Below, one piece after another: positions 53,426 to 62,853 of a DNA stretch of 64,000 nucleotides. Within the stretch, counting starts at the first letter, position 1. Every line of letters starts with the position of its first letter. The position numbers and the translations under genes were made by a program. Source of the DNA: Bifidobacterium sp. ESL0763 (lineage in GTDB: Bacteria; Actinomycetota; Actinomycetes; Actinomycetales; Bifidobacteriaceae). Location of the stretch: positions 1,240,001 to 1,304,000 of the forward strand of contig NZ_JAQTHW010000002.1 of assembly GCF_029433395.1 (NCBI RefSeq), read 5' to 3'. The notes under the pieces are model-generated. The model was not told where the DNA came from and ran no database searches. It saw only the letters and a list, made by a program, of their open reading frames with translations.

Positions 53426-55247
53426 CGTCGTCATCCCCCTTGCCCTGGCTCTTCGTCTGGGATTCGTAGATCGACCGGTATTCGCCGCAGGTCCGCAAGA
53501 GCTGCTCGTGCGTGCCGTGGTCGAGGATGCGTCCTTCGTCGAGCACCACGATCTCGTCAGACTCCTGCACGCTGGCGAGCCTCTGGGCGATGATGATCTT
53601 GGTGGTGTCGGGAATCTCGGTGGCGAAGGCGCTGCGGATCAGCTGGTCGGTCTTGGTGTCGACGGCGCTGGTCGAGTCATCCAGAATCAGGATCTTCGGC
53701 TTTTTCAAGAGCGCGCGTGCGATGCACAGCCTCTGGCGCTGGCCGCCGGAGACATTGGAGCCACCCTCCTCGATATAGGTGTCGTAGCCCTTCGGGAACT
53801 CCTGGATGAAGCCGTCGGCCTGGGCGAGCCTGCAGACGCGGCGCACGTCCTCGTCGCTGGCGTCGGGGTTGCCCCAGCGGATGTTCTCGGCGATGGTGCC
53901 GGTGAACAGCACGTTCTTCTGCAACACCATGGCCACCGCGTCGCGCAGGGCGACCAGGTCGTAGTCGCGCACGTCGTGGCCGCCGACCTCGAGCGAGCCG
54001 GATGAGACGTCGTAGAGCCTGGGGATGAGCTGGACCAGGCTGGACTTGGAGGAGCCGGTGCCGCCGACGATGCCGATGGTCTTGCCGGCCGCGATATCGA
54101 GGTTGATGTCGTCGAGCACCGGTTTCTCGGAGCCTTCGGAATAGCGGAACGTGACGTCTTTGAACGAGATGGAGCCGTCGGGCACGTCGGCGATCGGATG
54201 GCCGTTGTCGCGCACGGTGCTCACTTCGTTTAGGATCTGGCAGATGCGCTCGGCGTCGGCGCGGGAGATGACGACCATGACGATGATCATGGAGACCATG
54301 TTCAGGGCCATCAGGATCTGCATGGCGTAGGTGACCAGCGCGGTCAGGTCGCCGGTGGTCAGGCCCAGCGCGGGGTTGTTGTGCGAGCCGACGATCTGCT
54401 TGGTGCCCATCCACGAGATGATGAGCATGGCGCCGTAGATGCAGGTGTTCAGGATCGGCCAGTTGAAGGCGATGACGTGCTCGGCGCGGCAGAAGTAGTC
54501 GTAGATGCGCTGCGAGACGGCGCCGAACTTGCGGCTCTCGTGCTCCTCGCGGTTGTAGGACTTCACCACGCGGATGCCCTGCAGGTTCTCGTCGACGATG
54601 TTGTTCAGGTGGTCGTAGGTGTGGAAGACCTTCTCGAAGATCGGATGCACCGAAAGCGAGAGCGCCGTGAGGCCCACGCCCAGGATCGGGATGATGACCA
54701 GGAAGACCATCGAGATCGAGTGGCTGATCCTGAAGGAGAAGATCCAGGCGACGATGACCATCATCGGCGCGCGCACCGCCACGCGGATGATCAGCTGAAA
54801 GGCGAACTGCACGTTGGTGACGTCGGTGGTGAGCCTGGTGATGATCGAGCCAGTGGAGAACCGGTCGATGTTGGTGAAGCTGAAGGACTGCACCTTTTCG
54901 AAAAGGTCGTGGCGCAGGTTCTTGGCGAAGCCGGAGGAGGCGATGGCGGCGTAGCGGCCGGACATGAACCCGGCGAACAGCGAGACGATCGCGCATCCCA
55001 GGAGGATGGTGCCGAACTTCCAGATCGCCGGCATCGAGCCGCCGGAGACCCCCTGGTCGATCATCTGCGCCATGACGGTGGGGATGAGGATCTCGAGGAT
55101 GCTCTCGACCATCACGAACAACGGCGTCAGCCATGTCTCGCGCTTGTATTCCCGCAGGCTGTGCAGCAGCGTGCGGACCAGATGCCTCGGACGCTGCCCG
55201 TCCCGCGTCACCTGCCTGTCTTCGGAGGCATCAAGTGCCTTGCTCAT
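53418..55247 (-). CDS. Heterodimeric ABC exporter, subunit with degenerate site
   Basis: The 609-residue half-transporter has six membrane segments (about 30-330) and an ABC domain with Walker A IVGGTGSSKSSLVQLI, signature VSGGQRQRLCIARAL and Walker B ILILDDSTSAVDT. In Walker A a Ser replaces the Gly before Lys, and the catalytic Glu is Asp, so this subunit carries the degenerate site seen in heterodimeric ABC exporters. Its last bases overlap the next gene, which carries the canonical site, so the two should form one transporter for drugs or lipids. The start at 55247 follows GAGGGATG. Confidence 0.92.
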   Translation of the reverse strand: MSKALDASEDRQVTRDGQRPRHLVRTLLHSLREYKRETWLTPLFVMVESILEILIPTVMAQMIDQGVSGGSMPAIWKFGTILLGCAIVSLFAGFMSGRYAAIASSGFAKNLRHDLFEKVQSFSFTNIDRFSTGSIITRLTTDVTNVQFAFQLIIRVAVRAPMMVIVAWIFSFRISHSISMVFLVIIPILGVGLTALSLSVHPIFEKVFHTYDHLNNIVDENLQGIRVVKSYNREEHESRKFGAVSQRIYDYFCRAEHVIAFNWPILNTCIYGAMLIISWMGTKQIVGSHNNPALGLTTGDLTALVTYAMQILMALNMVSMIIVMVVISRADAERICQILNEVSTVRDNGHPIADVPDGSISFKDVTFRYSEGSEKPVLDDINLDIAAGKTIGIVGGTGSSKSSLVQLIPRLYDVSSGSLEVGGHDVRDYDLVALRDAVAMVLQKNVLFTGTIAENIRWGNPDASDEDVRRVCRLAQADGFIQEFPKGYDTYIEEGGSNVSGGQRQRLCIARALLKKPKILILDDSTSAVDTKTDQLIRSAFATEIPDTTKIIIAQRLASVQESDEIVVLDEGRILDHGTHEQLLRTCGEYRSIYESQTKSQGKGDDDDE

Positions 55248-55627
55248 CCATCCCTCTTTTCACGGAAATATGCCGTTTCGACGCAGCCGCCGCTTCTCCC
55301 CCATGACTCTCGTCCCGTCCGCGCCCGCCGCCACGGCGATGACGCGCCGCACGGCCGGCCGGACGAGGGACTGCTGAAGCCGGCAGACTGTATTCAACGC
55401 TATTACAGGCCGGATACAATTCCCAAGGTCGGAACACGCCCGGGCACCGTTGGAAACAAGCCGTTTCGAGGCATTTTGCACGACAACGGAATCCGCGGGC
55501 GGAAAGCGGCCGGGCCGGCGGCGCGGATTCGGCAGGCGCGGGGTGCGTCACGGACGCCATATACTGGAATCAGCTGCCTTTCAACACCCATGCCACGCCA
55601 TTCCGCCATTGATAGAAGGAGCACCAG
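55248..55627. other. Divergent promoter region between ABC exporter and ene-reductase genes
   Basis: No gene is visible in these 380 bases. TATACT at 55560-55565 is a possible -10 for the plus-strand gene, and GAAGGAG precedes its ATG. A possible minus-strand promoter lies around 55390-55440. No clear operator was found. Confidence 0.45.
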
Positions 55628-56755
55628 ATGAACGCACACCGCGACACCGCATTGTTCTCGCCGCTTGCCATCCCCACTCCGGACGGCTCCGGGCTGACGC
55701 TGCGCAACCGGACCATCCTCTCGCCCATGTGCCAGTACACCGTCGAACAGCATGACGGGGTGGCCACCGACTGGCATCTGCAGCACTACGGGGCCATGGC
55801 CGCCGGCGGATTCGGCATGCTGACCGTCGAGTCCACGGGCGTCGACCCGGTCGGCCGCATCTCGCCTTGCGACCTCGGGCTCTACACCGACGCCCAGCAG
55901 GCCGCGCACCAACGCCTCGTCTCCTTCATCCACTCGCAGGGCGCGGCGGCCGCGGTGCAGCTCAACCACGCCGGCGGACGGGCCTCGGGCAATCCGTGGC
56001 TGGCGGGATCGCACGGCGGTTCCGCGCCGGTCGAAGAGGGCGGGTGGCCGACGGTCGGCATGACCGACCGGTCCATCGCCAAGGGCTATCGTGCGACCAC
56101 GAAGCTCGACAGGGCCGGCATCGAGGCGATCGTGCAAGACTTCGCCGACGCCGCGCGCCGGGCCAACGCCGCCGGCTACGATGCCATCCAGATCCATGCC
56201 GCGCACGGCTATCTGCTCCACCAGTCGCTCTCCCCGCTGACCAACACGCGCGACGACGAGTACGGCGGCAGCGAGGAGCGCCGCTTCCGCCTGACCCGCG
56301 AGGTCGTCGATGCGGTGCGCGGGGCCTGGCCGGACTCCAAGCCGCTGGGCATCCGCATCTCCGCCACCGACTGGGTGGACGGCGGGCTCGACGTGGAGGC
56401 CACCGCGCGCCTGGTGCGCAACCTGGTCGCCGACCACGGCATCGCCTGGGTCGACGTCTCCTCCGGCGGCCTGGTCAACACCCCGCTGCAGCCGGCGGGC
56501 CCCGGTTTCCACGCCTCGCTGGGCGTGGCGATCAAGCGCGCCCTGGCCGGCACTGACGCCGTGGTGAGCGTGGTCGGTGGCATTTCCAGCCCCGAGCAGG
56601 CCGAGACGATGCTGCGCACGGGACAGGTCGACGCCGTCTCGATCGGCCGCGCCGCGATGCGCGATCCGCACTGGCCCGCCTCCGCCGCCGCCCGCCTGGG
56701 CGTTCCCCGCGAGGACAACCCGGCGGCCCCGCAATACTGGCGCGCGCAGTGGTGA
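55628..56755 (+). CDS. Old-yellow-enzyme family NADH:flavin oxidoreductase, YqjM type
   Basis: This 375-residue FMN enzyme has SPMCQYT near residue 36 (the Cys typical of YqjM-like members), a QLNHAGGRAS block with catalytic His, IHAAHGYLLHQSLSPLTN with the two His and the Tyr region, RDDEYGGS, and a C-terminal GGISSPEQAE-x-GQVDAVSIGRA phosphate-binding block. It reduces activated C=C bonds with NAD(P)H, often in detoxification of electrophiles. It is a single-gene unit with a strong palindrome downstream. Confidence 0.92.
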   Translation: MNAHRDTALFSPLAIPTPDGSGLTLRNRTILSPMCQYTVEQHDGVATDWHLQHYGAMAAGGFGMLTVESTGVDPVGRISPCDLGLYTDAQQAAHQRLVSFIHSQGAAAAVQLNHAGGRASGNPWLAGSHGGSAPVEEGGWPTVGMTDRSIAKGYRATTKLDRAGIEAIVQDFADAARRANAAGYDAIQIHAAHGYLLHQSLSPLTNTRDDEYGGSEERRFRLTREVVDAVRGAWPDSKPLGIRISATDWVDGGLDVEATARLVRNLVADHGIAWVDVSSGGLVNTPLQPAGPGFHASLGVAIKRALAGTDAVVSVVGGISSPEQAETMLRTGQVDAVSIGRAAMRDPHWPASAAARLGVPREDNPAAPQYWRAQW

Positions 56756-56787
56756 CCGAACCGTCCACTCGCCCGCAAACGGATACG

Positions 56788-56843
56788 AAAATGCGCCAGA
56801 CAGGACGCTTGTCGTCTTTCGACGTCCTGTTTGGCGCATTTTC
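56788..56843. terminator. Long palindrome between convergent OYE and activase genes
   Basis: AAAATGCGCCAGACAGGACG (from 56788) and CGTCCTGTTTGGCGCATTTT (to 56842) pair along 20 bases with one mismatch, around a loop of about 15 bases. A/T at the outer ends gives terminator-like signals on both strands. Its total length is almost the same as that of the palindrome at 21452-21508, and both contain TGCGCCA near the outer end. Confidence 0.75.
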
Positions 56844-56860
56844 CGTAGTCCAGACCAATC

Positions 56861-59800
56861 TCAGTCGGCGGCGGTCAGCTTCCGGTCGTGCTTCTTGGCG
56901 GCGGCGATCATCAGCTTGATGCGGTTGAGCTGGTTGGCGGCCGAGGCGCCGGGGTCGTAGTCGATGGAGACGATGTTGGCCTCGGGGTGCAGGCGGCGGA
57001 TCTTGCCGAACATGCCACGTCCGGTGACGTGGTTGGGCAGGCAGGCGAAGGGCTGGGCGCACACCACGTTCGGGCAGCCGGACTTGATGAGCTCCAGGAT
57101 CTCGGCGGTCAACAGCCAGCCCTCGCCGGCCTGCACGCCGATCGAGGTGACCGTGGAGGCGAGACGCACGAGCTCGGGCATCGGGGTGTCCTGGCTGAAC
57201 TTGCCGTGCGCCAAGTCGATGGCGCGGCGCACCGGGTTCAGGATCCGGTCGAGGCCCCAGCGCATCACGGCGTAGAGCTTCTTGTTGCCGCCCATGCCGG
57301 TGTTCTTCTCGTTCCAGTCGGTGATGTAGGGGCGCGTGGTCATGAATTCCATGATGCCGGGCACCACGGCCTCGCAACCCTGTTCCTCGATCTGGTCGAC
57401 CAAGTGGTTGTTGGCGTCCGGGTGGTACTTCACCAGGATCTCGCCGACCACGCCGACGCGCGGCTTGCGCGGAATGTTCTTCAACGGCAGGGCGTCGAAG
57501 CTCTTGACGATCTCGTTCAAGAGCTTCTGGTAGGGCAGGTAGCCCTTGCCGATCTTGGCCTTGGCGGTCTCCGAATGGCCGTGGTGCTCGATGGTCTCGC
57601 GCACGATCGTGTCCCACATCTCGTAGAGCCTGTTGGCGCTGCCCTTCTCCCGCTCGTAGGGGCGCACGCGGTAATGGCATTTCATCAGCAGGTCGCCGAT
57701 GACCAGCGCCTTCAGCGCGCGCCAGAGCAGTGTCGGGGTGGCGGTGAAGCCGGGGTTGTCCTCGATGCCCTGGGTGGAAAGGGCGATGACCGGCACCTGC
57801 GGGTAGCCGGCGTCGACCAACGCCTTGCGGATCAGGCCGTAGTAGTTGGTCGCGCGGCACATGCCACCGGTCTGGGTGATGGCCAGGCAGACCTTGTCGG
57901 GGTCGTACTTGCCCTTGATGATCGAGTCGACCAGCTGGCCCACGACCATGATGGCCGGGTAGCAGGCGTCGTTGTTGACGTATTTGAGGCCGGTCTCCAC
58001 GTCCTGCTGGTCGGCCATCTTCAGCACGTCGAACTTGTAGCCGCCGGAGCGGATCACGGCCTCGACCAGGCTCATGTGCACCGGGCTCATCTGCGGGGCG
58101 ACGATGGTGTAGTCGCGGCGCATGGTCTTCTCGAAGCGCACCTTGTGGGCGTAGGCGGAGATGGTGCCCTTGCCGCGTTTCTTCTCCTTGCCGTCCTTGG
58201 TGGCGTTGGAAGCGGATGAGGCATCCGTGCCGGCGCTCTCGCCATTGGCGCGGCGAGAGGCCTCCTTGACGGCCTCGGTCAGCTTCGGGTTGGCCTTCAT
58301 CACGCTGTCGAGCAGCACCTGGCGGCCGGCGGTCGGCGCCTTGGAGCCGGTCTTGCGGAACTCGCCCTGCTTGTCGGCCGGGGTCTCGTCATCGGCGGAC
58401 TCGCTGGCAGCGTCGAAAGCGGCGTCGGCGGACGTATCGGCATCGTCGGAAACGCTGTCCGCATCATCGGCCTTGCCCTGCGCGGCGTCGACGGCGGCCT
58501 GGGCCGCGGCCAGCTGCGCCTTGGCCTCTTCGAGCTTGCTTTCGGCGTCCTTCAGGTCGGCGGCGGCCTTCGCGGCCCGCTCGGCCTTCGCCTCATCGAC
58601 CTTGTCGGAACCGCCGGCGACGTCCTTGGCCCCGTCCTGCGCCTGCTTGGCGGCGCGGGCGAGCTTGGCCTTGTTGTTCTCGCGCTCCTCGATGGCGGCC
58701 TTGAGCGAGCGCAGGCGGATCTTCGCCGCGCCGAGGTTGCTCACCTCGTCGATCTTGAGCAGCGTGTAGACGTCGGCCTTGTCGGCCAGGATCTCGCTGA
58801 CCTGGTCGGTGGTGATGGCGTCGATGCCGCAGCCGAAGGAGTTAAGCTGCACGAGCTCGAGGCCCGGGTAGGAGGCGACGAAGTTCGCCGCGGCGTAGAG
58901 CCGGGAATGGTAGGCCCACTGGTTGGCCACGCGCAGCGGCATCTTGGTGACCTTGCGGTCGCCCACCTCGCGGAAGCCGCCCTGGTCCTTGGCGCGTGGG
59001 TCCTTCTCGCCGTCGCTCAGGTATTCGCTCAGGCGCAGCTTCTCGCCCGGCTGCAGCTCGCAGATGGAGTCCTCGGAGAGCACCACCATCCCGAGCGAGC
59101 AGATGGTCTCGGGGATGCCGTGGTTGATCTCGGGGTCGATGTGGTAGGGGCGGCCGGCCAGCACGATGCCGCGGCAGTTGTGCTCCTTCATGTAGGCGAG
59201 CGCGCGCAGGCCCTCCTGCTGCACGTCGTGCTTGAAGATCTTGTCCTCGGCGTAGGCGGCCTTGACGGCCTCCTCGGCCTCCTCGCGCGTGACGTTGGTC
59301 CAGGCGAACTCCTCGACGATGCGGTCGACCATCAGCTCGTGGTCGGCGAGGTTGAAGTAAGGGCGCATGTAGCGCACGCCGGGCTCGCGCAGCTCGGCCA
59401 TGTTCGCCTCGATGACGACGGGATAGTTGGCCACGATCGGGCAGTTGTAGTGGTTGTCGGTGTCGCCCTCGACGAGGTTCTCCTCGTAGGAGACGCACGG
59501 GTAGAAGATGGTCTTGACCCCGCGGTCCAGCAGCCACTTGATGTGCCCGTGCACCATCTTGGCCGGGTAGCAGATGTTCTCCGAGGCGATCGACTCGATG
59601 CCGGACTGGAAGAGCTCGTGGCTGGACCGGCCGGAGAGGCGGACCTTGAAGCCGAGGTTGGTCAACAGGGTGAACCAGAAGGGATAGTTCTCGTACATGT
59701 TCAGCGCGCGTGGGATGCCGATCTCGCCGCGGTAGGCCTTCTTGTCAGTCAGGCGGCGGTAGGCGAAGACGCGCTTGTACTTGTAGTCGTAGAGGTTCGG

Positions 59801-61846
59801 GCGGTCGCTGCGCTCGGCCTTGGCGTCGGCGCCGCGTTCGCAGCGGTTGCCGGTCACGTAGCGCGAGCCGTCCTGGAAGGTGGTGATGGTGAGCTTGCAG
59901 CGGTTCTGGCACCTCTTGCACACGTCGCGCTCGGAGGTCATCGACAGGTGGTCGAGCTCGTCGCCCTCGACGATGGAGGAACGGGTGTGCTCGGCGGTCT
60001 CGTCGAGCTCGTGCGCGTCCTCGTAGTGCATGCGGGCGGTCAGGGCCGCGCCGTAAGCGCCCATCAGGCCGGCGATGTTCGGGCGGGTGACCTTCTTGCC
60101 GGTCAGCAGCTCGAAGGCGCGCAGCACGGCGTCGTTGAGGAACGTGCCGCCCTGCACCTCGATGGTGTCGCCGAGCTGGCCGGCGTCACGCAGCTTGATG
60201 ACTTTGTAGAGCGCGTTGCGCACCACGGAATAGCACAGGCCCGCGGCAATGTTCTCGACGCTGGCGCCTTCCTTCTGCGCCTGCTTGACCGACGAGTTCA
60301 TGAACACGGTGCAGCGCGAGCCCAGGTCGACCGGATGGTCGCTTTTCAGGGCGGCCTGCGTGAACTCCTCGATGGTCAGGCCCATGGAATAGGCGAAGGT
60401 CTGCAAGAACGAGCCGCAGCCCGACGAGCAGGCCTCGTTGACGGAGATCGAGTCGATGACGCCGTCGGCGATGGCGAGGTACTTCATGTCCTGGCCGCCG
60501 ATGTCGATGACGGCGGTGACCCCGGGGCTCACCATCTCGGCGCCGCGATAGTGCGCCATGGTCTCCACCACGCCCTCGTCCAGGTGCAGGCCGGTGGTGA
60601 TCAGGCCCTCGCCGTAGCCGGTGGCGCAGCTGCGGGCGATCCAGGCGCCTTCGGGCAGCTGCTGCTCGATCTTGCGCACGATCTCGACGGCGGCGTCCAG
60701 CGGGCTGCCGTCGTTGGTGCCGTAGGACGACCACACGATCTCTCGGTCGTCGTTGACCAGCGTCGCCTTGATGGTGGTCGAGCCGGCGTCGATGCCGAGG
60801 AAGTGCGGACCCGTCGCGCCCTCGAGGGTGCCGACCTTGATCTGCTCCTTGTGATGGCGTTCGTTGAACTCGCGGCGGTCCTCCTCGGTCGGGAAGAGCG
60901 GCGGCATGGTGGCGGTGTCGACGGGCTTGTTCTTCAGGCTTTCGAGGTCGTCGATGATCTCGGCGCAGCTGCGGGGCTTGAAATGCTGGCCGGCGTCGAG
61001 CTCGTTGTCGTTGCCGCACATCAGCGCGGAGCCGTAGGCGACGTAGAGATGCGCGTTCTCGGGGACGATGAAGCGGTCGACCTTGCCCTCCAGCGCGCGG
61101 GCGAAGGCCTCGCGCAGCTCGGAGAGGAAGAAGAGCGGTCCGCCGAGGAAGACCACGTTGCCGTGGATCGGGCGGCCGGAGGCGAGGCCGGCGATGGTCT
61201 GCGTGGCCACCGCGGTGAAGATGGAGGCGGCGAGGTCGGGCTTGTCGGCGCCGTCGTTGATCAGCGGCTGCAGGTCGGACTTGGCGAAGACGCCGCAGCG
61301 CGAGGCGATCGGATAGAGGATCTTGTAGTCCTTGGCCATGTCGTTGAGGCCCGAGGCGTCGGTGTCGAGCAGGGTGGCCATCTGGTCGATGAACGCGCCG
61401 GTGCCGCCCGCGCACGAGCCGTTCATGCGCTGCTCGGGAGTGGGCTTCAGATAGGTGATCTTGGCGTCCTCGCCGCCCAGCTCGATGATGACGTCGGCTT
61501 CCGGGTAGACCTCGTCGATGGCCTTGGTCTCGGCGATGACCTCCTGGACGAAGGGCACGTCCATGTCGTCGGCCAGGCCCAGGCCGCCGGATCCGGTGAT
61601 GGCGAGATTGATGGGCTGCTCGCCGCGACCCTCCTCCTCGAGCTGCTTCTTGACATCTCGCAGCAGTCCGGCCACAGTGGCGCGCACGTTGGCGTTGTGG
61701 CGGCGGTAGTCCGCGAAGAGCACGTCCTTCAAGTCATCGCTTCGGTCGAGCACCACGGCCTTGACCGTCGTCGATCCGATGTCGAGCCCGACGCGGAGGG
61801 GGTGATCCGTATTCACGGTCTTCCGTGATTCTGCTGCGTCAACCAT
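56861..61846 (-). CDS. Giant acyl-CoA dehydratase activase-like protein (two ASKHA domains plus DUF2229/HgdB-like part)
   Basis: This 1661-residue protein starts with two tandem ATPase domains of the BadF/HgdC family (VGLDIGSTTVKAVVLD and FLGIDAGSTTIKATLVND), each with Cys in NGSCAGGTGAF and EACSSGCGSF. A CKRCQNRCKL motif follows at about 660, then a DUF2229-like part with CYPAKMVHGHIKWL and FYPCVSYEE. An Ala/Lys/Asp-rich coil of about 120 residues (about 1095-1215) links it to a C-terminal HgdB-like part with ACYPAIMVVGQLVDSI and GGMCRATNYYGLI. Relatives couple ATP use to low-potential electron transfer to dehydratases; no catalytic dehydratase partner is nearby. The start at 61846 follows AGAGG. 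Confidence 0.88.
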   Translation of the reverse strand: MVDAAESRKTVNTDHPLRVGLDIGSTTVKAVVLDRSDDLKDVLFADYRRHNANVRATVAGLLRDVKKQLEEEGRGEQPINLAITGSGGLGLADDMDVPFVQEVIAETKAIDEVYPEADVIIELGGEDAKITYLKPTPEQRMNGSCAGGTGAFIDQMATLLDTDASGLNDMAKDYKILYPIASRCGVFAKSDLQPLINDGADKPDLAASIFTAVATQTIAGLASGRPIHGNVVFLGGPLFFLSELREAFARALEGKVDRFIVPENAHLYVAYGSALMCGNDNELDAGQHFKPRSCAEIIDDLESLKNKPVDTATMPPLFPTEEDRREFNERHHKEQIKVGTLEGATGPHFLGIDAGSTTIKATLVNDDREIVWSSYGTNDGSPLDAAVEIVRKIEQQLPEGAWIARSCATGYGEGLITTGLHLDEGVVETMAHYRGAEMVSPGVTAVIDIGGQDMKYLAIADGVIDSISVNEACSSGCGSFLQTFAYSMGLTIEEFTQAALKSDHPVDLGSRCTVFMNSSVKQAQKEGASVENIAAGLCYSVVRNALYKVIKLRDAGQLGDTIEVQGGTFLNDAVLRAFELLTGKKVTRPNIAGLMGAYGAALTARMHYEDAHELDETAEHTRSSIVEGDELDHLSMTSERDVCKRCQNRCKLTITTFQDGSRYVTGNRCERGADAKAERSDRPNLYDYKYKRVFAYRRLTDKKAYRGEIGIPRALNMYENYPFWFTLLTNLGFKVRLSGRSSHELFQSGIESIASENICYPAKMVHGHIKWLLDRGVKTIFYPCVSYEENLVEGDTDNHYNCPIVANYPVVIEANMAELREPGVRYMRPYFNLADHELMVDRIVEEFAWTNVTREEAEEAVKAAYAEDKIFKHDVQQEGLRALAYMKEHNCRGIVLAGRPYHIDPEINHGIPETICSLGMVVLSEDSICELQPGEKLRLSEYLSDGEKDPRAKDQGGFREVGDRKVTKMPLRVANQWAYHSRLYAAANFVASYPGLELVQLNSFGCGIDAITTDQVSEILADKADVYTLLKIDEVSNLGAAKIRLRSLKAAIEERENNKAKLARAAKQAQDGAKDVAGGSDKVDEAKAERAAKAAADLKDAESKLEEAKAQLAAAQAAVDAAQGKADDADSVSDDADTSADAAFDAASESADDETPADKQGEFRKTGSKAPTAGRQVLLDSVMKANPKLTEAVKEASRRANGESAGTDASSASNATKDGKEKKRGKGTISAYAHKVRFEKTMRRDYTIVAPQMSPVHMSLVEAVIRSGGYKFDVLKMADQQDVETGLKYVNNDACYPAIMVVGQLVDSIIKGKYDPDKVCLAITQTGGMCRATNYYGLIRKALVDAGYPQVPVIALSTQGIEDNPGFTATPTLLWRALKALVIGDLLMKCHYRVRPYEREKGSANRLYEMWDTIVRETIEHHGHSETAKAKIGKGYLPYQKLLNEIVKSFDALPLKNIPRKPRVGVVGEILVKYHPDANNHLVDQIEEQGCEAVVPGIMEFMTTRPYITDWNEKNTGMGGNKKLYAVMRWGLDRILNPVRRAIDLAHGKFSQDTPMPELVRLASTVTSIGVQAGEGWLLTAEILELIKSGCPNVVCAQPFACLPNHVTGRGMFGKIRRLHPEANIVSIDYDPGASAANQLNRIKLMIAAAKKHDRKLTAAD

Positions 61847-62130
61847 GCCTGAAACCTCTTCATTACTCTTGTCAAGACTTTTCGCACTCTGCGCCTGTGA
61901 GCTTGAACACATAGTATGTAGAGTAGTAGGCAGACCCACCAGAACATAAGGGCGCGCAGAGTGATTATGCTCACAGATTCAAGTAGTGTGACCTACATCT
62001 CTTGACAGCGAAAACTGCCATCATCAAATACGATAACCACCACTCCCATGTCCACCGAATCCAGTGATGTTTCGATCGCACTCCCATCCATATGCCACAA
62101 AAACACGTCTAGTAAATCCCTCGTTATCCT

Positions 62131-62228
62131 TTTGCAGCTTTCGTCTAGAAACAAGCTACAAACAGGTCATAAAGCCGGCCCTCATGACGCATTTGTAGCC
62201 GATCACTGTTCCAAAGCGCCAAAAGCAT
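62131..62228. repeat. Paired repeats of the TTTGTAGC/GCTACAAA family
   Basis: TTTGCAGC (62131) pairs with GCTACAAA (62155-62162); TTTGTAGC (62192) follows 61 bases later with a decayed right arm (CCAAAAGC). The linker CCCTCATGACGCATTTG is also found at 35357-35371. Confidence 0.75.
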
Positions 62229-62564
62229 GGGCGGCGGATCATCCGCCATCCTTCCGTAGCTTTCGGATCGCCCCGTACACCGAACCAGGCTCAGACAACT
62301 GAGACCTACCGCCTGCAACGCATGGCCTTGGCGGCGCGGCGGACCACCAGCGCCGACAGCCTACTCATCCACCGAAGCGGCTTCCCGTTCAACCCAGGCC
62401 ATTCATAACCCAACAGGATTATATTCTATCGCACCGCGATACCAAACGCGTAACACACGAAAATAAGCGCAAACCCAACATGCAGCCAGCAGCCAATCGG
62501 CATCGCCGACACCCATCCGTCAACGGCAACCCAGCACACACCACACGAGGCGAATCTCCATGAC

Positions 62565-62747
62565 GCAAATGAAACCTCAACCAATGTTCCGGCTACAAAA
62601 GCAAGGTCAGGCACCTCTCAACCTTGCAAATGTCGCCCCTGTCAGCATCCCGGCTACAAACACAACGTTTGGATATGCTCGGTCAGGCAAATGTAGCTCC
62701 CATGGGCATCCCGGCTACAAACGCAGTTCAAACAGCCAGGCACAGTG
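62565..62747 (+). repeat. Three tandem units of the same family, 61-bp exact period
   Basis: GCAAATG starts at 62565, 62626 and 62687, and CCGGCTACAAA stands 21-24 bases behind each. The period is exactly 61 in both steps, while the other bases differ among units. The last copy reads GCAAATGTAGC ... GCTACAAACGC, the same hairpin form as the other loci. Confidence 0.85.
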
Positions 62748-62853
62748 GATAATCCCGACGCGACACGCCCAAAATGTGGATAACCTAAACCGTTCGACCA
62801 CATATGCCCATCGGCCGACGTTTTCCAGTCTGACCTCCCTACACTCAACAACC

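Larger units (their letters stand above)
61847..62853. other. 1-kb intergenic region with repeat arrays
   Basis: No convincing gene. The left part (61880-61975) has two crossed inverted-repeat pairs around the probable activase promoter. The remainder holds two groups of the TTTGTAGC/GCTACAAA repeats. From about 62270 to 62560 I see nothing recognisable. A TACACT -10-like element stands at about 62840-62845 before the next gene. Confidence 0.6.

Noticed and set aside
51173..53593. 806-residue plus-strand ORF opposite the ABC exporter
   Set aside because: Antisense to a certain ABC half-transporter; its His/Val/Asp/Gly-rich sequence has no fold-like pattern.
62565..62747. CRISPR-like array (61-base period, as in 29+32 base repeat-spacer units)
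   Set aside because: Only about 18 scattered bases per unit are conserved, the conserved parts are two short arms and not one continuous repeat, and no cas gene is near.
61847..62853. Insertion sequence remnant
   Set aside because: No transposase-like frame or paired terminal repeats with target duplication are visible; the repeats present belong to the palindromic family.
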